Assembly: GCF_039544205.1 (NCBI RefSeq)
Contig: NZ_BAABLF010000027.1
Location: 1-64,000, forward strand
From: Ferrimonas gelatinilytica
GTDB lineage: Bacteria; Pseudomonadota; Gammaproteobacteria; Enterobacterales; Shewanellaceae
Direction: 5' to 3'
DNA: 64,000 nucleotides
The position numbers and the translations under genes are program-made. Below the pieces are notes generated by a model that saw nothing but the letters and a program-made list of their open reading frames with translations, was not told the DNA's origin and did not search any database. The stretch's first letter is position 1, and every line of letters starts with the position of its first letter. Shown here piece after piece: positions 7,576 to 15,375 of this stretch.

Positions 7576-10500
7576 ATGACCAAGAAGGCCCTTAGACAGG
7601 TAAGCCTGGACGATAAGTACGAGGTGCAGCAGGGGCGCATCTTCATCAGCGGAACCCAAGCCCTCACTCGCATCGCCTTTATCCAGCGCCAGTTGGACAA
7701 GCAACAGGGGCTCAACACCCGCGGTTACATCAGTGGTTACCGTGGCTCTCCCCTTGGCGGCCTGGACATGGCGCTTTGGCAGCAGCGTGAACGACTGAAA
7801 GAGAACGACGTCATCTTCCAGCCCGGGGTCAACGAAGATCTGGCGGCAACCGCCGTCTGGGGCACTCAGCAACTGGACCAGTTCCCGGATCCCCAGGTCG
7901 ATGGCGTCTACGCCATGTGGTACGGCAAGGGCCCCGGGGTGGACCGCAGTGCCGACGTGCTCCGCCATGGCAACACGGCGGGAACCCATAAAAACGGGGG
8001 GGTACTGGTGGTGGCCGGTGACGACCATCCGGGCAAGTCCTCCACGGTCGTCAACCAGAGCGAACCCCTGCTGGCCTCTTTGAATATGCCGGTCCTCTAT
8101 CCCAGCAATGTCCAGGAGATACTGGAGTTTGGTCTGCTGGGGTGGCAGCTTTCCCGTTACAGCGGCCTCTGGGTGGGCGTAAAAACGGTCAATGAGACGG
8201 TGGAGCAGACCGAAACCATCGACATCGACCTAAACAGATTCAAGGCGGTGCTGCCGGCCCACGAGCATGGCGACAGCGTTCATATCAGCAGGGGCAACTT
8301 CATTCCCCAGAACAGCGAAGTGGTGGTTAAGCGGGTTCGCTTGCCCCTGGTGCACCAGTTTGTCCGGGCCAATGGCCTGGACAAGACACCGTGGCAGGGG
8401 CAGGGCGGCCTGGGCATCGTCACCGCAGGCAAAAGCTATGAAGATGTGCTGCAGGCGTTCAACCTCCTGGGTCTGAGCCGGCAGCAAGCCGAACAGATGG
8501 GGATCGGGATCTACAAGCCTGGCTGTATCTGGCCCCTGGAGCCTCAGGGACTGACCGAATTTGCCAATGGGCGCCCCGAACTGCTGGTGCTGGAAGAGAA
8601 GAGCGCGGTGATGGAACCGCAGATCAGTACCCTGCTGTTCAACCTGGAGAGGCGTCCAAAACTGAGCGGCAAAACCAGTGCGGAAGGCAACCCGATCCTG
8701 CCCTCGGACATCCAGTACACACCGATGATGCTGATCGACGCCATCGTCGACCGTCTCAAGCGCCTGGGGCCCTTGCCCGAAGATCTCGCCAAGCGCTACC
8801 AGGCACTGGTCGAAGAGTTTTCTCTGGTGACGGCCAACAGCAAGGTCCAGCCGGCCGCCTTGCGCATGCCCTATTTCTGCTCAGGCTGCCCCCACAACCG
8901 TTCCACCAAGCTGCCCGAGGGCAGCCAGGCGATGGCCGGGATCGGCTGTCACGCCATGGCCTCCTTCAAGCGCGCTGACACACACCTGCCTGTCCACATG
9001 GGCGGCGAAGGCCTCAACTGGACTGGCGCCGCGCCCTTTAGCGGCACCAAACACATGTTCCAGAACATGGGTGACGGCACCTACTATCACTCCGGCCTGA
9101 TGGCGATACGGGGTGCGGTGGCTTCCAAGGCCAACATCACCTACAAGATCCTGTTCAACGACGCCGTCGCCATGACCGGTGGCCAGCCCGTAGACGGTCC
9201 GCTCTCCGTGGGCGACATCATCCGCCAGGTCCAGGCGGAAGGGGTCAACAAGATCGCCGTTGTCAGCGATCAACCGGACCTGCATCGTAAGAGCGGGGAC
9301 ATCCCCACCGGCATCGAGATCCACCACCGGGATGAACTGATGACGGTGCAGGAGGAGTTCCGTACTCTCGAAGGCACAACCATCATCCTGTATGAACAGA
9401 CCTGTGCCGCCGAGAAACGACGCCGCCGCAAGAAGGGGCTGTTTCCCAACCCAGCCAAACGCGCCGTCATCAACCCCGATGTGTGCGAAAACTGCGGCGA
9501 TTGCTCGGTACAATCCACCTGTGTGTCCATTCAACCCACCGCCACCGCGCTGGGTGTGAAGCGCACCATCGACCAGTCCAGCTGCAACAAAGACTTCAGC
9601 TGCATCAACGGCTTCTGCCCCTCTTTCGTTACCGTTCATGGCGCCGAGCCCAAACGTCCGGATGGCAAGAGTTTCGATGCTCAGCTGCTGGCCGCCATTC
9701 CCACGCCCGCCATCGCCTCGGTGAAGGAGGGCAACCATGCCATCATGATCGCCGGCATCGGCGGCACCGGGGTGATCACCGTTGGTGCAGTAATCGGTAT
9801 GGCCGCGCACCTCGAAGGTCGTCACTGCTCCATCTACGACATGACCGGTCTCAGCCAGAAGAACGGTGCCGTGTACTCGCACCTGCGCATCGCCGATAAC
9901 GCCGATGCCGTCAGCGCCCAGCGCATCGGTACCGGCGAAGCAGATCTGGTGCTCGGCTTTGACCTTGTGGCGGCCCTGACCGGCGATGCGGGGATCACCT
10001 TCAACCCTCATAAGACCGAACTGCTGGGCAACACGGACATCACCACCACCTCCGACTTCCAGTTCAACCGCAACTTCAAGATCGAAGACAGCGTGGTTCG
10101 CACCCAGCTCAAGCAACGGACCCAGCCTGACCGGGTGCACTTTATCGACGCCTCCAGCCTTGCCCGTGAGCTCTGTGGGGACACCATCGCCGCCAACATG
10201 TTCATGGTGGGCTTCGCCGCCCAGAAAGGGTTGCTGCCCGTCAGTCTCGATGCCCTGCTGCGTGCCATCGAACTCAACGGCGTAGCCGTGGCCTTCAACA
10301 AGCAGGCCTTCGCGCTGGGCCGCCTCTATGCCCATCAACCGGAGGTGATCCAGGCCCGTCGTGACAGCGGAAGCGTCGCGACCGAGCCGTCGCTGGATGA
10401 AACCATCGAGCATCGTATCGGGCTGCTCACCGACTACCAGAACGCCGACTACGCCAAGCGCTACAGCGACACCATCGCCCGCCTGCGCCAAGCGGAAGCG

Positions 10501-11025
10501 GACAACGGCAGCGTCGCGCTGACGGTAGCGGCCGCCCACAACCTGGCCAAGCTGATGGCATACAAAGATGAGTATGAGGTGGCACGTCTGCACAGCAGTG
10601 CCAAGTTCAAGGCCCAGCTGGAGCAGCAGTTCGAGCCCGGTTTCCAGCTCAAGTTCCATATGGCGCCGCCCCTGATCAGCCGCATCGACAAACACAGCGG
10701 TCGTCCCAAGAAGATGGAGTTTGGCGGCTGGATGATGGGTGCCTTTAAAGGCCTCGCCTCACTGAAAGGGCTGCGTGGCACGGCGCTGGACCCCTTCGGC
10801 TATACCACCGAGCGTCGTCATGAGCGCAACCTGATCAAGACCTACCTGGCGGATGTGGAGCAAGCGATCCAGTGGCTCAATGCGCATCCGGGTCAGCAGC
10901 CGCCCCAAGCCCTGGTGGCCCTGCTTAACCTGCCGGATGGCATTCGCGGCTACGGTCCGGTCAAAGCCGATGCCATGGCCGAGGCGGACAAGCAGCGCCA
11001 GTCTCTGCTGGCCCAACTGCATTAA
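7576..11025 (+). CDS. Indolepyruvate:ferredoxin oxidoreductase-family protein (fused alpha-beta-gamma)
   Basis: A 1149-aa single-chain 2-oxoacid:ferredoxin oxidoreductase, a class that oxidatively decarboxylates aryl- or branched-chain 2-oxoacids to acyl-CoA. The N-terminal pyrimidine-binding domain carries the GYRGSPLGGLD segment. A CSGCPHN motif (C435/C438) precedes the thiamine-diphosphate motif GDG (499-501) followed 26 residues later by ND. A cysteine-rich stretch from C637 may hold Fe-S, and a gamma-type domain starts near 726 with AGIGGTGVITVGA. The regular 4Fe-4S ferredoxin pair of archaeal IorA is not obvious. The substrate is inferred from family only. The next gene starts 10 bp downstream and is a 2-hydroxyacid dehydrogenase, suggesting joint handling of 2-oxoacids from amino-acid transamination. 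Confidence 0.85.
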   Translation: MTKKALRQVSLDDKYEVQQGRIFISGTQALTRIAFIQRQLDKQQGLNTRGYISGYRGSPLGGLDMALWQQRERLKENDVIFQPGVNEDLAATAVWGTQQLDQFPDPQVDGVYAMWYGKGPGVDRSADVLRHGNTAGTHKNGGVLVVAGDDHPGKSSTVVNQSEPLLASLNMPVLYPSNVQEILEFGLLGWQLSRYSGLWVGVKTVNETVEQTETIDIDLNRFKAVLPAHEHGDSVHISRGNFIPQNSEVVVKRVRLPLVHQFVRANGLDKTPWQGQGGLGIVTAGKSYEDVLQAFNLLGLSRQQAEQMGIGIYKPGCIWPLEPQGLTEFANGRPELLVLEEKSAVMEPQISTLLFNLERRPKLSGKTSAEGNPILPSDIQYTPMMLIDAIVDRLKRLGPLPEDLAKRYQALVEEFSLVTANSKVQPAALRMPYFCSGCPHNRSTKLPEGSQAMAGIGCHAMASFKRADTHLPVHMGGEGLNWTGAAPFSGTKHMFQNMGDGTYYHSGLMAIRGAVASKANITYKILFNDAVAMTGGQPVDGPLSVGDIIRQVQAEGVNKIAVVSDQPDLHRKSGDIPTGIEIHHRDELMTVQEEFRTLEGTTIILYEQTCAAEKRRRRKKGLFPNPAKRAVINPDVCENCGDCSVQSTCVSIQPTATALGVKRTIDQSSCNKDFSCINGFCPSFVTVHGAEPKRPDGKSFDAQLLAAIPTPAIASVKEGNHAIMIAGIGGTGVITVGAVIGMAAHLEGRHCSIYDMTGLSQKNGAVYSHLRIADNADAVSAQRIGTGEADLVLGFDLVAALTGDAGITFNPHKTELLGNTDITTTSDFQFNRNFKIEDSVVRTQLKQRTQPDRVHFIDASSLARELCGDTIAANMFMVGFAAQKGLLPVSLDALLRAIELNGVAVAFNKQAFALGRLYAHQPEVIQARRDSGSVATEPSLDETIEHRIGLLTDYQNADYAKRYSDTIARLRQAEADNGSVALTVAAAHNLAKLMAYKDEYEVARLHSSAKFKAQLEQQFEPGFQLKFHMAPPLISRIDKHSGRPKKMEFGGWMMGAFKGLASLKGLRGTALDPFGYTTERRHERNLIKTYLADVEQAIQWLNAHPGQQPPQALVALLNLPDGIRGYGPVKADAMAEADKQRQSLLAQLH

Positions 11026-11035
11026 GGAGCGGATC

Positions 11036-11974
11036 GTGAAGCCAAGCATCGCCGTTTTGACCCGTCCACTGCCTCTGCCCACCGTTCCGGTGGGGCAGGG
11101 GGAGCTGCAATACCGCACCTACGAGGGGGACCCCTCGGTCTTCGAGGGGGCTCAGGTGTTGATCGCCACCGCGGTTGACCCGGTCAGGGCCGAGTTGATC
11201 GCCCAGATGCCGGACAGCGTCCGCCTGATCGCCAACATCGGCGTTGGCTACGACAATATTGACCTGGAGGCTGCCAAGGCCCGGGGCATTGCCGTGACCA
11301 ACACCCCTGTGGTGACCGAAGACACCGCCGATCTCACCTTCGCCCTGCTGCTGGCGGCTTGCCGCCAGCTGAGCGTCAATGAGCGTTTCCTGCGCGCAGG
11401 TCAGTGGTCTACCCGTCAGCCGATGGCGGCCATGGGCACCCGTGTCCATGGCCAGACCCTGGGGATCATCGGTTTCGGTGAGATCGGGCAGGCGGTAGCT
11501 CGCCGGGCCCGGGGCTTTAACATGACCGTGCTCTATCATGGGCCCCGTGCCAAACCCGAGGCCGCCGAGGCGCTGGGTGCCGAATTCTGCGCCGACCTGG
11601 ATCAGCTGCTGGCCCGATCCGACGTGGTGACACTGCACTGTCCGCTCACCGAACAGACCTGCGGCCTGTTGGGGCGGGAAGCCCTGGCCAAGATGAAAGC
11701 CGGTGCCGTACTGGTCAACACGGGGCGCGGCGATCTAGTGGACGACGGGGCGCTGATCGAGGCGCTGCGCTCTGGCCACCTGGCGGCGGCGGGGCTGGAT
11801 GTGTTCCAAGGGGAACCGGATTTCAACGCCGATTACCTGAGCCTGGATAACGTCACCCTGACCCCCCATATCGGCAGTGCCACCGCCGCCTGTCGCCAAC
11901 ACATGGGGGCCACCGCACTGGCCAACGTCATCGCCTTCTTTCAGGGCCAACCGCTGCCAAGCCGGGTTGCCTAA
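11036..11974 (+). CDS. D-isomer-specific 2-hydroxyacid dehydrogenase (NAD(P)-dependent)
   Basis: 312 aa from a GTG start at 11036. This start is chosen because AAGGAG lies 6 bases upstream and the family N terminus begins here; the frame also stays open further upstream inside the preceding gene. The Rossmann motif GIIGFGEIGQAVARRA, the NTGRGDLVDD segment with catalytic Arg, and the HIGSAT His are all present. The closest known activities are glyoxylate/hydroxypyruvate reductase and aryl-pyruvate reductase. Because it is translationally close to the arylpyruvate oxidoreductase-like gene, reduction of the same 2-oxoacids is a reasonable inference. Confidence 0.87.
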   Translation: MKPSIAVLTRPLPLPTVPVGQGELQYRTYEGDPSVFEGAQVLIATAVDPVRAELIAQMPDSVRLIANIGVGYDNIDLEAAKARGIAVTNTPVVTEDTADLTFALLLAACRQLSVNERFLRAGQWSTRQPMAAMGTRVHGQTLGIIGFGEIGQAVARRARGFNMTVLYHGPRAKPEAAEALGAEFCADLDQLLARSDVVTLHCPLTEQTCGLLGREALAKMKAGAVLVNTGRGDLVDDGALIEALRSGHLAAAGLDVFQGEPDFNADYLSLDNVTLTPHIGSATAACRQHMGATALANVIAFFQGQPLPSRVA

Positions 11975-12001
11975 GTCGCGGTCAACCCACTACTGATTGC
12001 C

Positions 12002-12028
12002 ACGGGCCCCGCAAGCGGGGCCCGTTTG
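12002..12028 (+). terminator. Terminator of the oxidoreductase operon
   Basis: Very GC-rich perfect stem ACGGGCCCCGC (12002-12012) / GCGGGGCCCGT (12015-12025). It probably closes on a GCAA tetraloop and is followed by TTGTTT. It lies 27 bp past the dehydrogenase stop codon. Confidence 0.85.
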
Positions 12029-12094
12029 TTTACCAGCGGCATCGAACGACGCACCTCGCTAAACTCGAAGAGGGCAAACCAGCGGGGCAGGGCG

Positions 12095-12814
12095 ATGAGC
12101 GAAACACGGGCACAGATAGGGATAGTGGATTGCGACCGGATCGACCCGGCGCTGGCGGCGCTGCATGGCCAGTACAGTGACATGTTTATCCGCGCCCTGG
12201 GCGCTCAGCAGGCGGGGCTTCGCTTCGCCGTCTACCAGGGGATGAGTGAGCCGCTACCCGAACCGACACAACATCGTGCCTGGCTTATCACCGGCAGCCG
12301 CCACAGTGCCTTTGATCCCCTTCCTTGGATAGATAACCTCAAAGCCTGGATCCGGCAAGCCAGCCGCCAGCCGGTTCAGCTGGCGGGGATCTGTTTCGGC
12401 CATCAGGTGATCGCGGAGGCGCTCGGTGGCCGGGTGACCCGCAGTCCCGCAGGATGGGGGATGGGGCTCTACCGCACCCAACGGATCGGAGACGCCCCCT
12501 GGCTCGATCGGTCGCCAACGCTGGCACTGTTGGCGTCCCACCAGGACCAGGTTCAGCAACTGCCATCCGGTGCCCGCCTGCTGTACCGCTGCGACTTCTG
12601 CCCTTATTACAGCTTTGCCCTGGAAAACCGGATCTTCACCGTGCAGGGCCATCCGGAGTTTACCATCGACTACAACCTCGCCCTGGCACAGAAGCGACGC
12701 CAACGCCTCGGTGAGGACGTCTACCAGCGCGCACTGCGCTCATTCGAGCAGCAGCCGGACTCGGAGCGGTTCCTGGCGGGACTGTTGCGCTTTCTCCTTA
12801 GAGAGCCCCACTAA
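12095..12814 (+). CDS. Class I glutamine amidotransferase-like protein
   Basis: 239 aa. The triad of a class I glutamine amidotransferase is visible: Cys100 in GICFGHQVI, and His186 and Glu188 in VQGHPEF. It resembles stand-alone GMP-synthase-like amidotransferases (GuaA N-domain/YfeJ type), which have no synthetase domain attached. The substrate is unknown; some relatives hydrolyse gamma-glutamyl compounds. The ATG at 12095 is preferred over an in-frame ATG at 12026, because 12026 overlaps the upstream terminator; the ribosome site (GGGGCAGG) is only fair. It converges on the MscS-type gene with a 22-bp gap. Confidence 0.82.
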   Translation: MSETRAQIGIVDCDRIDPALAALHGQYSDMFIRALGAQQAGLRFAVYQGMSEPLPEPTQHRAWLITGSRHSAFDPLPWIDNLKAWIRQASRQPVQLAGICFGHQVIAEALGGRVTRSPAGWGMGLYRTQRIGDAPWLDRSPTLALLASHQDQVQQLPSGARLLYRCDFCPYYSFALENRIFTVQGHPEFTIDYNLALAQKRRQRLGEDVYQRALRSFEQQPDSERFLAGLLRFLLREPH

Positions 12815-12836
12815 AGCTCACCCCACCGACTTAGGG

Positions 12837-14153
12837 TCACCTTGTGGGTCCGGGCTCGTTCAGGATACGCACCTCCCGCTGCGGGAAGGGGATCTCGAAA
12901 CCGTGCTCCTGCATCGCTTCCAGAATCATCAGCATGAGGTCGCCGCCGACGCGGTTCTTGCCGTCATCGATCCCCTCCATCCAGAACTCCACAAACATGT
13001 TGATGCCGGAGTCACCGAAGCTGTCGATCTCACAATCCGGCCGCTCCTCGAGGGGCACCGCATCGCCGCTGAACACCTGCGGATGGGTCGACACCACGGC
13101 CTTGATGATCTCAACCAGTTTGCGGACATCGGTATGGTAGGCAACGGAAAAATCAACGCGGTAACGCTGCCGTTTGTCCTTGTGGGTCCAGTTGATGAAG
13201 GTTTCGGTGATGAATTTGTCGTTGGGCACCACGATGTCTCTGCCATCGTAGGTTTCCAAGGTGGTTGCCCGCATGCTGAGCTCGCGCACCACCCCGGTGG
13301 AGCCATCGCCGAGCTCAACGTAGTCGCCGATGGAGACGGAGCGGTCAACCAGGATGATGATTCCGGAGATAAAGTTGGAGGCAATAGCCTGCAACCCAAG
13401 GCCGATACCCACCCCCAATGCACCGCCAAATACCGCCAGGGCGGTCAGGTTGATCCCCAGAATTTTCAGCAGTAGCAGCGAGACGATGAAGAAAACAACG
13501 ATCTCGAACAGCTTGGCCGCCACCTCCCGGGTTCGCACATCCAGATCTTGCTGGTGGGAGATGAACTCCCGGCCCGTTTTACTGCTGACACGCCCCAGCC
13601 AGAACAGCAGGGAGCCGAAAATCACCAGGCGGGCAACACTGTAGGCGGAGATCTCGATATTACCGAGATTGATGGAGATCGATTCGAGTATCCTAATCAG
13701 GCCATCAAGCAACCCCAACAGGTGCAGGAACAGGATGGGCAGGCCAACCCAGCGAAACACCCGGGCGGCGACCCGGTTGCGGACAAAGTTATGAATCACC
13801 GAGTTAAACAGGATCAGGATGGCGATGGTCAGCGCCGTCTGTACCAGCCAGCCCTGGGTCAGCGTGGTCTCGGTGACCTCAAGAGAGAAGCGCAGCAGGA
13901 ATATGGCGAGCATCGGGAACACCAACCCCGCCAGCTTGGCCAGGAACTGTCGCCAGCGCTGCTCGGCGCCATCCCGGGCACGGCTCTCGCGAGAGGGCGA
14001 AAATGCACCGAGGCGTCTGGCCACCAGGTAAGAGAGGGTGTATATCACCAGGATAATCAGGAGCTGGATATAGGTATCCGCCTGAACCAGCACGTCATTG
14101 ATCCTATCAAGCTGCTGCTCGAGAAATTGCAGAACGGAGGCCAAAGACATCAC
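12837..14153 (-). CDS. MscS-family small-conductance mechanosensitive channel
   Basis: 438 aa inner-membrane channel. Several N-terminal membrane segments (about 28-48, 75-100, 110-130, 150-170, 180-200) precede the pore helix and conserved MscS region (about 230-300). The beta domain is clear in RSVSIGDYVELGDGSTGVV and the PNDKFITETFINWTHKD stretch. It is longer than E. coli MscS (286) and of the YbdG/YnaI size class. The family releases solutes on hypo-osmotic shock. It is a single gene, convergent with the amidotransferase. Confidence 0.85.
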   Translation of the reverse strand: MMSLASVLQFLEQQLDRINDVLVQADTYIQLLIILVIYTLSYLVARRLGAFSPSRESRARDGAEQRWRQFLAKLAGLVFPMLAIFLLRFSLEVTETTLTQGWLVQTALTIAILILFNSVIHNFVRNRVAARVFRWVGLPILFLHLLGLLDGLIRILESISINLGNIEISAYSVARLVIFGSLLFWLGRVSSKTGREFISHQQDLDVRTREVAAKLFEIVVFFIVSLLLLKILGINLTALAVFGGALGVGIGLGLQAIASNFISGIIILVDRSVSIGDYVELGDGSTGVVRELSMRATTLETYDGRDIVVPNDKFITETFINWTHKDKRQRYRVDFSVAYHTDVRKLVEIIKAVVSTHPQVFSGDAVPLEERPDCEIDSFGDSGINMFVEFWMEGIDDGKNRVGGDLMLMILEAMQEHGFEIPFPQREVRILNEPGPTR

Positions 14154-14634
14154 TCATCCCCCCCGTTTCTGAACGGCTTCACACTCCTGATGAGCCTGTC
14201 ATGCTCGAACACGATACACTCCTTCATCTTTGGCTCGGCTTCACGACAATAAAAAGAACCGTCACCGATTCCCGCTGCCATCCCCGAATCTGACTTAACC
14301 CACTGTAACGCAACGTGATAACCTTTTCTCAACAATAGTATCATCGGGCCGTGGCCACGATGACCTACCACGCTATTGCAAAGAGTTTCTCGATGATCGG
14401 ATTACCTGCCGATCTCTACCGGCGTCAACAACCTGTTTGGTAAAGAAACACCTTTCCCAACCTCTGGGAGGGACACCATAGATGTTGAGACACTGAGTCT
14501 AATAAGAAGACGTTGAGTAATTTGCTAAGTAAGGGTCCCTTTTTGGTAAATTGGGTGTCAGTGACCTGGGACTCACCGTGCCCTCGAATATCGAATGGTA
14601 GGGCGTTTGTTGACTTGCCGCAAAACGACAAAGA
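14154..14634. other. 481-bp intergenic region without a recognised gene
   Basis: It separates the divergent MscS-type gene and the PepSY module. Open frames here are short, low in codon bias and resemble no protein I know. I saw no Fur-box-like or other clear operator and no terminator. It presumably holds the promoters of both neighbours. Confidence 0.5.
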
Positions 14635-15375
14635 ATGAGAAATAAAGAACCCATAATAGGCATGGCAATGACGGTAAGGAAAGTGAGTAAGGCTCGAGCT
14701 TGGCATAAGTGGCTCATGTTGATCGTGGGCGCGCAGCTGGCCTTGTGGGCCATAAGCGGTGCCTACTTTGCCTTCATGGACATCGATTTTATCCATGGTG
14801 ACAGCTTGATTAAGAGGGAGGAGTCCTACCTCAAAGGGGACAAGTCCCGCTTCCCCATCGGCTCACTCTACAGCCGTTACCCAGGCACAGAGTCCGTGCG
14901 ACTTCAGCTGGTGGCCGGCCAGGAGGTGTACCGCATCATTCAACATGGTGAAACTCGCTTAATTCACCCCGTCAGTGGTCAGCCCCTGCCTCCCATTGAG
15001 CGTGAACAGGCCATTGCCATCGCACAGTACCATTACGCAGGGGCCGGTCCCGTCAGCCATGCGAGCTTACTGACTGACGTGGCACCAAGCGAGCTCAGTC
15101 CCCGGCACCTGCCATCCTGGCGGGTGGACTTCGATGACTTCGGCAATACCAGCCTCTACCTATCCGCAGACGAAGGGGCACTGGTGGCCAAGCGGCACGA
15201 CTTTTGGCGCTGGTTCGATATCTTCTGGTACATCCACATCATGGATTACGACGATGGCGCCAACATCAACAACTGGCTGCTGCGGATTGCGGCTCTGCTG
15301 GCCATGTTGGGGGCAAGCACCGGTCTTATCCTCACTTGGCGCCGCTTCGTGCCAGGTAAGGAAACCAGCCAATGA
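14635..15375 (+). CDS. PepSY-domain membrane protein, partner of the following reductase
   Basis: 246 aa. One N-terminal membrane segment (about 24-46) is preceded by the HKW motif, then a periplasmic PepSY-type domain (about 50-185). A second membrane segment (about 222-240) is preceded by the WYIHIMDYD motif. The two conserved His residues beside the membrane segments resemble haem-ligating positions of PepSY-TM reductases. The stop codon overlaps the start of the next gene by 4 bases (ATGA), so the two are translationally coupled. The start is uncertain: in-frame ATGs at 14662 and 14668 are alternatives, and none has a strong ribosome site. No catalytic domain is visible; it is probably a subunit of a membrane electron-transfer complex. 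Confidence 0.75.
   Translation: MRNKEPIIGMAMTVRKVSKARAWHKWLMLIVGAQLALWAISGAYFAFMDIDFIHGDSLIKREESYLKGDKSRFPIGSLYSRYPGTESVRLQLVAGQEVYRIIQHGETRLIHPVSGQPLPPIEREQAIAIAQYHYAGAGPVSHASLLTDVAPSELSPRHLPSWRVDFDDFGNTSLYLSADEGALVAKRHDFWRWFDIFWYIHIMDYDDGANINNWLLRIAALLAMLGASTGLILTWRRFVPGKETSQ

Noticed and set aside
8881..10695. A 604-codon open frame on the minus strand opposite the oxidoreductase gene
   Set aside because: High-GC antisense frame with no recognisable domain; the plus strand carries full-length conserved motifs. Similar long antisense frames opposite copA, atpA, gyrB and fadB were dropped for the same reason.
14425..14796. Small minus-strand open frames in the gap before the PepSY module
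   Set aside because: They overlap the start of a well-supported gene, match no family and have no ribosome site.
15372..15375. Possible frameshift splitting one PepSY gene in two
   Set aside because: Each protein has a complete PepSY half with its own two membrane segments and His motifs, and the 4-base ATGA overlap is a normal coupling arrangement.
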